A stretch of DNA of 64,000 nucleotides from Sabethes cyaneus (lineage: Eukaryota > Arthropoda > Insecta > Diptera > Culicidae): contig NC_071353.1 of assembly GCF_943734655.1 (NCBI RefSeq), forward strand, positions 144,876,043 through 144,940,042, read 5' to 3'. Every line of letters starts with the position of its first letter. Position 1 is the stretch's first letter. A program made the translations under genes and the position numbers. The notes beneath the pieces are model-generated. The model was not told where the DNA came from. It did no database searches and was given only the letters and a program-made list of their open reading frames with translations. Below, one piece after another: positions 45,232-55,445 of the stretch.

Positions 45232-48200
45232 TATGTGTTCCTTATAGAATCAAAAACTACTGAACCAATCGGCGTGAAAATTTGCATGTAGAGGTTTTTA
45301 GGGCCAGGAAAGGTTTTAGTGATGGTTAGAGACCTCTCCCCCCACTAAGAGGGGGGGCTCCCATACAAATGAAACACAAATTTCTGCATAATTCGAGAAC
45401 TAATTAAGCAAATAGAACCAAATTTGGCATGTGGGTGTTTTCGGTGACAAGAATTTATTCTAGGGTAATTTGAGACCCCTCCCCTCTTTATAAGGGGAAT
45501 TATAACTCCTCTCTCCTTTAAGAGGGGGGGCTGGCATACCAATTTCCTCATAACTCGAGAACTAATCAAGCAAATGGAACCAAATTTGGCATGTGAAGGT
45601 TTTCGAGGGCAAGAAAATTTTCTATGTTGAATTAGGACCCCTCCTCACTTTAAGAGGGGGGGCTCCTGTACAAATGAAATACAAATTTCCTCATAACTCG
45701 AGAACTAATCAAGCAAATAGAACCAAATTTGGCATGTGGGTGTTTTCGGTGACAAGAATTTATTCTATGGTAAATTGAGACCCCTCCCTCTTTATAAGAG
45801 GAATTGTAACTCCTCTCTCCTTTAAGAGGGGGGGCTGCCATACAAATTTCCTCATAACTCGAGAACTAATCAAGCAAATTGAACCAACTTTGGCATGTGA
45901 AGGTTTTCGAGGGCAAGAAAATTTTCTACGGTGAATTAGGACCCCTCCCCACTCTAAGAGGGGGGGCTCCTGTACAAATGAAATACAAATTTCCTCCTAA
46001 CTCGAGAACTAATCAAGCAAATAGAACAACATTTGGCATGTGGGTGTTTTTTTGGTGACAAGAATTTATTCTATGGTGAATTGAGACCCCTCCCCTCTTT
46101 ATAAGAGGAATTATAACTCCTCTCCCCTTTAAGAGGGGGGACTTCCATACAAATTTCCTCATAACTCGAGAACTAATCAAGCAAATGCAACCAAATTTGG
46201 CATGTGAAGGTTTTCGAGAGCAAGAAAATTTTCTATGGTGAATTAGGACCCCTCCCCACTTTAAGAGGAGGGGCTCCTGTACAAATGAAATACCAATTTC
46301 CTCATAACTCGAGAACTAATCAAGCGAATAGAACCAAATTTGGCATGTGGGTGTTTTCGGTGACAAGAATTTATTCTAGGGTAATTTGAGACCCCTCCCC
46401 TCTTTATAAGGGGAATTATAACTCCTCTCTCCTTTAAGAGGGGGGGCTGGCATACCAATTTCCTCATAACTCGAGAACTAATCAAGCAAATGGAACCAAA
46501 TTTGGCATGTAGGTGTTTTTGGAGGCAAGAATGTTTTCTATGATGAATAAGAACCTCTCCCCACTTTAGGAGGGGGGGCTCCTATACAAATGAAATACAA
46601 ATTTCCTCATAACTCGAGAACTAATCAAGCAAATAGAACCAAATTTGGCATGTGGGTGTTTTCGGTGACAAGAATTTATTCTATGGTAAATTGAGACCCC
46701 TCCCTCTTTATAAGAGGAATTGTAACTCCTCTCTCCTTTAAGAGGGGGGGCTGCCATACAAATTTCCTCATAACTCGAGAACTAATCAAGCAAATTGAAC
46801 CAACTTTGGCATGTGAAGGTTTTCGAGGGCAAGAAAATTTTCTACGGTGAATTAGGACCCCTCCCCACTCTAAGAGGGGGGGCTCCTGTACAAATGAAAT
46901 ACAAATTTCCTCCTAACTCGAGAACTAATCAAGCAAATAGAACAACATTTGGCATGTGGGTGTTTTTTTTGGTGACAAGAATTTATTTTATGGTGAATTG
47001 AGACCCCTCCCCTCTTTATAAGAGGAATTATAACTCCTCTCCCCTTTAAGAGGGGGGACTTCCATACAAATTTCCTCATAACTCGAGAACTAATCAAGCA
47101 AATGCAACCAAATTTGGCATGTGAAGGTTTTCGAGAGCAAGAAAATTTTCTATGGTGAATTAGGACCCCTCCCCACTTTAAGAGGAGGGGCTCCTGTACA
47201 AATGAAATACCAATTTCCTCATAACTCGAGAACTAATCAAGCGAATTGAACCAAATTTGGCATGTGTGTGTTTTTGGAGACAATTTTTTTTTCAATGATG
47301 AATTGGGACCCCTCCCCACTTTAGGAGGGGGGGTCCTGTACAAACGAGATACAAATTTCCTCATAACTCGAGAACTAATCCAGCAAATGGAACCAAATTT
47401 GGCATGTAGGTGTTTTTGGAGGCAAGAATTTTTTCTGTGATGAATTAGGACCTCTTCCCACATTAGGAGGGGGGGCTCCAATACAAACGAAATACAAATT
47501 TCCCCATAACTCGAGAACTAATCAAGCAAATGGAACCAACTTTGGCATGTGAAGGTTTTCGAGGGCAAGAAAATTTTCTACGGTGAATTAGGACCCCTCC
47601 CCACTCTAAGAGGGAGGGCTCCTGTACAAATGAAATACAAATTTCCTCCTAACTCGAGAACTAATCAAGCAAATAGAACAACATTTGGCATGTGGGTGTT
47701 TTTGGAGGCAACCATTTTTCCCATGATGAATTAGGACTTCTTACCTTTTTAGGAGGGGGGGGGGCTCCCATTCAAACGAAATACAAATTTGCTCATAACT
47801 TTAGAACTAATCAAGTAAATGGAACCAAATTTGGCATGTGAGAGTTTTAGATGGCAGAATTTTTTTTCTGTGGTGTATTACGACCCCTTTCCCTTTTAAG
47901 AGGGTGGGCTTCCATACAAATGAAATACAAATTTCCTTATAATTTGAGTACTAATCAAGCAAATGGAACCAAATTTAGCATGTAGGAGATTTTTGAGTCT
48001 TGAATTTATTTTATGATAGTTAGAGACCTCTCACCCCTGTGGTAGGGGGATATGGACTCTCATACAAATAAAACAGAAATTTTGGCGAAACTCAAAAACT
48101 AATCCAACTCGAGAAATTCGAGACTCTTCCATAAAACATTAATCAATAACAAGACCACAAAAACTATCTATAGTAACACTAGATCATTCAGGACGAGCCG

Positions 48201-48351
48201 GTCGCGAGTGTTGCCGGTGACCCGCCGTCGGAAGCGCCGCCCACTGGGGGGCTTGCAAAACTCGAGATAGTGACAAAGATCATCCGAGATTCATGATTTA
48301 TGTACAACACAGGTTAATTTGTGGCAATACGAAGTTTGTCGGGTCAGCTAG
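45141..48351 (+). mobile_element. Helitron-like non-autonomous element, copy 3 (3.2 kb)
   Basis: It starts TCTATACCTATAAAG and ends GTCGGGTCAGCTAG between A (45140) and T (48352). The 5' (CTGT)n tract is expanded to about 17 units (45165-45231), compared with 4-5 in copies 1 and 2. About 19 monomers follow, then the same 3' block as in the other copies. The equivalent uncut site is preserved in the left arm of the host repeat near 42721-42757, and the joined flanks align to it without a gap. It carries no gene; the many 60-80 codon frames inside are repeat artefacts. Confidence 0.8.
45345..47220 (+). repeat. 916-bp higher-order repeat inside Helitron-like copy 3
   Basis: Positions 45345-46260 and 46261-47176 are tandem copies offset by 916-917 bp. 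Marker pairs such as GAACCAACTTTGGCATGTG (45881 and 46797) and GCAAATGCAACCAAATTTGG (46181 and 47098) hold the offset; the extra base is in a T run. Each unit contains about six monomers of two alternating length classes. The near identity means duplication is recent relative to monomer divergence. Confidence 0.8.
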
Positions 48352-48559
48352 TATCATATAAAAGTCATTTGAAAGTTCTATAAAAGTCGACTAAAGCCCA
48401 TCTGACGGTCTCCAAAAGTCACCTGAATATCACCTAAAATCTCTGTAGTCTAAAAACAGTCTCATAATCACTTAAAAACTGTTTTAATATCGTCTAAAAG
48501 CCATTTGAAAATCGCCTTTTAAACCATCTCAAAGTTATCCTAAAATCATTTAAAAGCAG

Positions 48560-49770
48560 TGTTGCGAAGCCCACACTCGTGTTATCTAATTATTCACGCA
48601 CGCGTATTCGTTCTAACGAACACGCCGGCATAATAATCTTTTTCGGACTCTCGCTCTTATTTATTCATGCACTGCGACAAGTTTTTGCGAGTATGTATTT
48701 AGCTAACAGCTACGGTTGTTGCTCTCACTCGTCATTGCAGCCTGAGCTGCTGATACTGTATACTCGCGAGGGCAAGCGCTCCTACCCTTGTGTAGAATCG
48801 AGCGCGAAGTTGAAGAAGAAAGGAAAAAGAAATGCAAAATTTATATCCCAGTACGCCACTAGCGCTCAAGGGCAGCTGGTAGCTTAAGAGTTGTTTGATT
48901 CGCGAGTAAACAAAAATAATCGATGTTGTTGAATCGATGTCGACAGTCTCGAAAACATCGGCACATCGATTAAATCGAGTGTGAGACATCGATATTAATT
49001 GAATCGATGTCCGATGTTGGCAAATGAAGAAAATAGAGCTGCCGATGCTTCTGATCTTTGAACATTAACCAGACTCTTTTGCGCATCTAGTGATATCCTG
49101 ACAAACCTTCGTTTTTTGCCGATATTGAGAAAAAATCCTGATTTCCCTGTCTTCAATAAAATTATAAGTTTATCCAGCTTTCCACGAGTGCTTTGCACAA
49201 GTGAGCACAATCTTTTGACATTCATTGCAGCTGCGTCAGATTCGCACTGAAGGAGTTACTATAGGAGCATCCATGATTTTTTATTGTTCAAGTGTGAAAA
49301 TGTAAACATTGTTTAGTTTTCGCAGATCAGCTGAAGAGAAACATAATAAGAATCAGCAACGCCGTCAACTGCGTCAATCGCACCGATCTGAATTGTCCAA
49401 GTTTCATCCAATTAATTGTATCGGGACATCAATGTGAATCAATGTGAAAAAACAACATCGATATGACCGATTTTTCTGTGAGCTCGCTTCGAATCGATAT
49501 ATCGGAAAATTGAGGTTGGAACATCGATGTTTCGATTATCGATGTGACATCGCACTTTACTACGGCGAGTGGGCTATGCAGACGATATGAGGCTGTGCGT
49601 TCGCGAGTGTGTATGTAGCAAAATGTCTGCACACAGCAACGGCGGTTGTCCATCTTACGCTTGCGTGAGTATCGTAAGCGTTGAATGCTATGCTTCTCAT
49701 ACTCGCTCGCGTGCGAGTAGGCAGCGTTGGCTTCTCGCTCGATTTGCAACATTGTTAAAGGGCCGTCCTA
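48560..49770 (+). repeat. Spacer unit A, following the 12-bp arrays
   Basis: It starts GTGTTGCGAAGCCCACAC and ends CGATTTGCAACATTGTTAAAG. The same landmarks, CATGCACTGC, CTCGCGAGGGC and GAATGTGTGGGTAGC-like words, recur in order in unit B (50105-50556 plus 53563-53640). A segment of about 0.67 kb (48890-49560), rich in ATCGATG words, is absent from unit B and is probably another insertion. Confidence 0.7.
48890..49560. mobile_element. Probable insertion in unit A, rich in ATCGATG words
   Basis: It is present in unit A but not at the equivalent point of unit B. ATCGATGT words cluster at both ends in inverted orientation (48920-49015 and 49450-49550), as in elements with subterminal repeats. 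Exact ends and target duplication are not resolved. Confidence 0.45.
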
Positions 49771-49779
49771 AACTCACAT

Positions 49780-50104
49780 GAAATTGTTTGGAACAATGAT
49801 TTGGAAGAATGAATGATTTGGAGGAAATGATTCTAAGAAGAAGCTCGCCAGAAGTTCGCCTGAAACCCCTCTAAAAGTCGTCTGAGAGCCATTTTAAAGT
49901 CGTCTAAAAGAAGAATGAAAGTTATCTATAAGTTATTCTAATATCGTCCAAGTCATCCAGAATTCATTCTAAAGCCGTTTTGAAAATGTTTTTAGCGGAC
50001 TGAGAGACATCTAATAATCCTTTCAGAATCATATGAAAGTTCTTTTAAAATCGTCTGAAAATCGTTTAAAAATCTGAGAGTCGTCCAGAAGCCGCCTGAA
50101 AAGC
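49780..50104. repeat. 12-bp quasi-periodic array between spacer units A and B
   Basis: GAAAGTCGTCTG-type units with drift, as at 43140-44200. Confidence 0.7.
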
Positions 50105-50569
50105 ATGTAAATATCAGGTGGTCTAACTTTCTCACGCGCCTCTTCTCGTTCTAACGAACACACGTGCATGAGTATTTCCTTTAAGACACCCTTTCTTATT
50201 TTTCCATGCACTGCCACTAGTTTTTACGAATGTCTATTTAGGTATTAGCCACGGTCGTCACTTTAGCTGGTCATTGCAACCCAGCAATTGATACCGCATC
50301 GCTCGCGAGGGCGTCCACTCTTATCCGTATGTGTAAGCGACGGCGCAGGATGAAAAAAAAGACGAAGTAAAGCAAAATCTGTACTCATACATCCTAGTGT
50401 GCTACTCGCGCTCACGAGCTGTTGGCATTGGCTTGCTTCGTGAACGGGCTGTGCAGGAAGATGCTATGAAGCTGTGTGTCCGCGAATGTGTGGGTAGCCG
50501 AACGTACGCATACGCTGCACCAGCGATTGTTTGTTGTACGCCTTCGCCAGTGAAGTAAGCGTTCGATGC

Positions 50570-53562
50570 TTACTTACTTACTTAGGTGGCTTGCCGTCCT
50601 AAGACAAAGCCTGTTGAACAAAGTTTCTCCATGCAACTCGGTTGAGGTCTACCGCACTCCAATTCCTCGGACACCGAGTACTCTACGCCAGATCTCGCTC
50701 CATCTGGTCTAACCATCTTGCTCGCTGCGCTCCTGATCGTCTTGTTCCTACCGGATTTGAGGCGAACACCATCTTTGCAGGGTAGTTGTCCGGCATTCTT
50801 GCAACATGCCCTGCCCATCGTATCCGTCCAGCTTTAGCCACCTTCTGGATACTGGGTTCGCCATAGAGCTGTGCAAGTTCATGGTTCATCCTCCGCCTCC
50901 ATACTCCGTTCTCCTGTACGCCGCCGAAAATCGTTCTTAGCACTCGTCGTTCGCAGGTCCTCCTCGAGCATTTCCGTGTTTCATGCCCGTGGAGAACAAC
51001 CGGTCTAATAAGCATCTTGTACAGGGTGCACTTTGTACGGGGACTTAGTCTACTCGACCGCAATTGCTTGTGGAGCCCATAGTAAGCACGACTTCCGCTG
51101 ATAATACGCCTCCGAATCTCACGGCTGGTATCATTGTCCGCCGTTACCTGTGAGCCAAGGTAGACAAATTCGTCGACTACTTCAAACTCATCGCCGTCGA
51201 TCAATATGCTACTGCCCAAGAGGCGTCGTTCGGCCTCGGTTCCGCTGGCCAGCATGTACTTTGTTTTAGACGTAGTTATCTTTAACCCAATCTTTTCTGC
51301 TTCGCGCTTTAGTTTGATGTACTGTTCAGCAACCGCCACAGATGTTCTGCCGATAATATCCATGTCATCGGCAAAGCAGACGAATTGACTAGTGTTGTTG
51401 AATATCGTGCCCCGCGTGTTGATATCCGCTCGGTTCATAACACCTTGTAGCGCTATGTTGAACAGCAGACATGAAAGACCATCACCTTGACGAGGCCCTC
51501 TGTGTGATTCCGAAGCTGTTCTCGTCCATGATTTTCCATAGCTCTTTCCGGTCGATGGTATCATATACAGCTTTGAAGTCAACGAACAAATGATGCGTGG
51601 GAACTCTGTATTCACGGTCCTTTTGGAGGATTTGCCGCGGTGTAAATATTTGATCCGTTGTAGACCGACCTTCGACGAAGCCGGCTTGATAAGTTCCCAC
51701 AAATCTGGTCGCAATTGGTGATAGTCGGCGGAAAATGATTTGGGACAGCACTTTATAGGCGGCATTGAGAACGGTGATCGCTCGATAGTTCTCACAGTCC
51801 AACTTGTCGCCCTTTTTGTAGATCGGGCAGATCCCCATCTTTCCATTCCTCCGGTAGTTGTTCCGTATCCTAATTTCTAACAATTAGTCGGTGCAGACAA
51901 ACGGCCAGCTTTTCTGGTCCCATTTTAATAAGCTCCGCTCCGATGCCATCTTTCCCAGCCGACTTGTTGTTTTTTAGCTGCATGATGGCCTCCTTAACTT
52001 CGCCTTTCGTTGGGGCTGGCACCTCTTCCCCGTTTGTTGCACCGTCGAAATTGCTTTCCCCTCCGCCATGGTTCTCCGCCTGGGCGCCTCACGATCGTCC
52101 GTCAGAATATTACCATACTTATCCTGACACATTTCGGCTCGCGGCACAAAGCCTTTGCGGGATCCGTTCAGTTTCTGGTAGAACTTCCGCGTTTCCTGAG
52201 AACGATGCAGCCGCTCTAACTCTGCATATTCCTGCTCTTCCAGGTAGCGCTTTTTCTCTCGAAAGATTTGGTTTCGCTGCATCTTTTTCTGTTTGTGTCT
52301 TTTCACGTTCTGACGTGTGGCACTGCGCATCTTGGCCGCCCGCGCAGCGTTCTCCTCATCCATCATCCTCCTACATTCATCGTCAAACCAATCGTTTCGA
52401 TTCCGGGCCACATGCCCGATGGAGCTCTCCACTACACTGCTGATGGCTGTTTTGATAGTGTTCCAACAGTCCTCGAGAAGGGCTTCGTCCAGCTCGTCCT
52501 CTTCCGGCAGCGCAGCTTCGAGTGAATGCGCGTAGTTTGCGGCACCGTCTGGCTGCTTCAGCCGCGCGAGATCTAACCGAGGCTGGTGTCGGTACCGAAT
52601 GTACTTCACAACGGAGAGTCTTGGGCGCATCTTAACCATCACTAGGTAGTGGTCCGAGTCAACGTTAGCGCTTCGATAGGACTCTGACGTCCATAATGTC
52701 TGAGAAGTGCCGACTGTCGATCAAAACATGGTCGATCTGTGATTCTGTCTGATTTGGTGACCTCCAGGAGTACTTGTGATGGATTCTGTGCTGGAAAAAG
52801 GTACTACGTACGGTCATGTTCTTGGAGGCGGCAAAGTCGATAAGTGTTAGGCCCATTTCATTAGTCCGCTGAAGTGCGCTGAACCTTCCAATCACCGGTT
52901 TGTATTCCTCCTCCTAGCCGACCTGAGCATTGAAATCCCCGATGACGAGGTGAGGGCTGTGCACGTTGATGATGCTCATATTGAAGAATCGGTCCTTGAT
53001 TCTCTACCTGCACATTCGAGGATTGATTGGCTACCACCCAATCCGCATCCGTTTCCGCATCTCGCCTATTACTATGAAAGCTGTACCCAGCTCGTACCGT
53101 TGAGCTCTTCCAGCAATTTGCGGCTCTTCAATACGTCGGAGAGCACTCGAGTGCTCCCTTGGAAGTTGAGACATCGGCAGTTCCACGTCCCGAGTTTCCA
53201 ATCCATAGTGCTTTTTCCTCGCGTGGGTCTATTCCGATTGTTCCAGTAAGAATTTCCTTGTTCTTCGTTCCGTGTTTTAGTATTTTTCGTAGTGATGGCT
53301 TCAAAAGCCTGCTACACCAACCCCCTGTTTCGCCGGAGGGCCTGTGAAGCTCGAAAGAGCCCTCCTTTCCTGTCGGCATACGATCTTGGCTTCCACCGGG
53401 GTTGGTTACCCGATCTCCACCAAAGTAGCTCGTATCCCGGCTGGTACCACGAGGAGGTAGGAATAGGAGTTGCTAAATAAGAGGCTATGAACCACTGTAG
53501 GGTCTATTCTATGCCTACACGTGCACAGGGCACCGACGATACGCATTATTCAACCGTTTACC
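50570..53562 (-). mobile_element. Non-LTR retrotransposon with 13-bp target duplication
   Basis: AGCGTTCGATGCT stands on both sides (50557-50569 and 53563-53575). On the minus strand the element ends in (TAAG)n, the simple-repeat tail used by several LINE clades, and starts at 53562. At 2.99 kb it is close to full length for a one-ORF endonuclease/RT element. Other pieces of the family lie at 11945-12140 and 23550-23790. Confidence 0.9.
50683..53130 (-). pseudogene. Endonuclease/reverse transcriptase of the 50.6-53.6 kb LINE, frameshifted
   Basis: Three minus-strand frames cover one protein. The endonuclease end is at 52665-52895 (SQIDHVLIDSRHFSDIMDVR). A linker frame spans 51974-52642 and contains NDWFDDECRRMMDEENAA. 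The RT lies in 51482-51883 and 50683-51846, overlapping in different frames: ENYRAITVLNAAYKVLS, HLFVDFKAVYDTIDR, RQGDGLSCLLFNIALQ, FADDMDIIG. The tail is RVLRTIFGGVQENG and RIRWAGHVARMP. Family proteins nick DNA and reverse-transcribe their own RNA; no RNase H is present. At least three frameshifts break the gene, yet the RT palm residues remain. Confidence 0.88.
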
Positions 53563-53640
53563 AGCGTTCGATGCTATGATTCTCAAATTCTCTCGCGTAA
53601 GAGTGAGCATCGTTTGCCTTTTCTTTGAATTGCAAAATTA

Positions 53641-53914
53641 TCTAAAAGTCGCCCAAAATCCTTTTGGTAGACATCTGAGATTCTTTTGAGAGTCTTAAAG
53701 TTATCTGAATGTCAGCTGATTGTCGCCTGAAAACACTCTAAATCTTTTCATCTAAAAGTTATCTGAAAGCCGCCGTAAAGTTTTCTGAGAATCATTTGAG
53801 TCTTTTAAAAGTCATCTGAAAGTTGTTTTAATAAGTGTTTGCAAGTGTTCTCAAAGTAATTTTGAACTTTCTCAGTCATTTGTTCGTTTAAAAATTATCA
53901 GTTGGCTGAAAGTC
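53641..53914. repeat. 12-bp quasi-periodic array after unit B
   Basis: AAAGTCATCTGA-type units continue to the start of the foldback element. Confidence 0.65.
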
Positions 53915-55445
53915 CGTCATCCGTTGCACTATGGGCCAGAAATTAAAATTTCGGAACAAAAATATTTGCGGTTAAACAGCATATCTCAGCTCAATGTGGT
54001 CTTCAGCAACTTTTTGAATAAAAAATTGATGCATATTTTGAAGGGGTCGTCCAATATTTAAGCGTTACTTAAACAACAATTTAAGTAATAACTTTTAGAG
54101 TAAACATTTTTTCACCTTTTTAGTTTCAAAATATTAAAGATAAACCAATTTCAAGTAATTTTTCTGAAGATATGAAACTTCTACCTTTTACCCATTTTCA
54201 GCAATAGACCTTTGTTTATAAACGACCCCTCAAATCACATTTCTTCTTTTAACATGTTTATTTCAACAGATAGCTCAATGTGATGTTCTAGAAAATATTT
54301 TGCACATAAAAGAGGAATATTTTTGCTGAAGACTGTTTTGTCTTACATGCATTAATTAATAAGATATAACTGATTTTAGGTTAAAAACCGTCTGATGAAA
54401 AATCCGAATATCTTAGCCATCTGCAAGTATCTGCAATTAGTTTGCATACCAATTTGTAGGAAATTATTAAAGCTATCTACCCAAATGTGTATTTCAGAGA
54501 ATACCTGGGAATTCCATGGCTAGGAATACCTGGGAATAGTGCGGATTTTTTTTTCATACATTTTATAACTTAATAAATATGCGTCCTAGCGTCAAAAAGT
54601 CTTTACAGAAAATATGTATTTCAACATACTAAATAACTTTGTAGAACATTTGAAAGCAATAAAATAATCGTGTGCAAAGTTATGGAGTGCAATTGATTTT
54701 TAAATGCTCTTTTTTAACACATCATTATATTTCGTAACCGGTAAGAGATAGATAGTTACTTTATTCAGCAAAGTTGCTTATTTTAGTATTTTCTGCAACT
54801 TTTGGAGAAAAAAACTTTTTTTTAAATTATATTTAAGAAAACAAAAGTTTGTGTCACCCTTATAGGTGAACTGATGGTCACCCTAATAGTGCAGGAAGAT
54901 GCACTATATTTTATTATTTTACTCCTCCGAAGACACCACCCTTGAAAAAATACACATTTTTCATCAAACGGTTTTTAGCCTAAAAACAGTTATATCTTAT
55001 TAATTAATGCAGAAAAAGTAAAACAGTCTTCAGCAAAAATATTCCTCTTTTATGTGCAAAATATTTTCTAGAACATCACATTGAGCTGTCTGTTGAAATA
55101 AACATGTTACAAGAAGAAATGTGATTTGAGGGGTCGTTTATAAACAAAGGTCTATTGCTGAAAATGAGTAAAAGGTAGAAGTTTGATATCTTCAGAAAAA
55201 ATACTTGAAATTAGTTTATCTTTAATATTTTGAAACCCAAAAGGTGAAAAAAAATTTACTCAAAAAGTTATTACTTAAATTGTTGTTAAAATAATACGTA
55301 AATATTAGACGACCCCTTCAAAAGATGCTTCATTTTTTCATTCAAAAAGTTGCCGAAGACCACATTGAGCTGAGACATGCCGTTTAACCGCAAATATATT
55401 TGTCCCGAAATTTTAATTTCTGACCCATAGTGCGTTGGGTGACGT
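53915..55445. mobile_element. Foldback-type MITE with arms of about 480 bp
   Basis: The left arm (to about 54400) begins near CACTATGGGCCAGAAATT and carries TCAGCTCAATGTGGTCTTC; the right arm (about 54958-55445) is its inverse with some changes (CACTATGGGTCAGAAATT). The loop of about 0.55 kb is AT-rich with no ORF. A target duplication could not be fixed. It disrupts the 12-bp array. Confidence 0.85.

Larger units (their letters stand above)
42410..48690. repeat. Large inverted repeat built of 12-bp quasi-periodic arrays
   Basis: The left arm runs from about 42410 to 43112. The right arm is split: 44778-45140 and 48352-48690. Aligned inversely they share GAATAAATAAGAGCGAGAG, GTGGGCTTCGCAACACTG, TATAAAAGGATTTTATAC-like words and ACCAGGTGTCTCTCA-like words. 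Within the arms 12-bp units near GACTTTTAGACG (left) or its inverse (right) repeat with drift. About 1.66 kb of similar units separates the arms. A Helitron-like repeat breaks the right arm. No coding function is supported; reading frames across it show only the period. Confidence 0.85.
50105..53640 (+). repeat. Spacer unit B, split by a retrotransposon
   Basis: Segments 50105-50556 and 53563-53640 together follow unit A in order: TTCTCGTTCTAACGAACAC, CCATGCACTGCC, GCTCGCGAGGGC, GCGTTCGATGCTATG, GAATTGCAAAATTATC. The element at 50570-53562 interrupts it. Confidence 0.7.
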
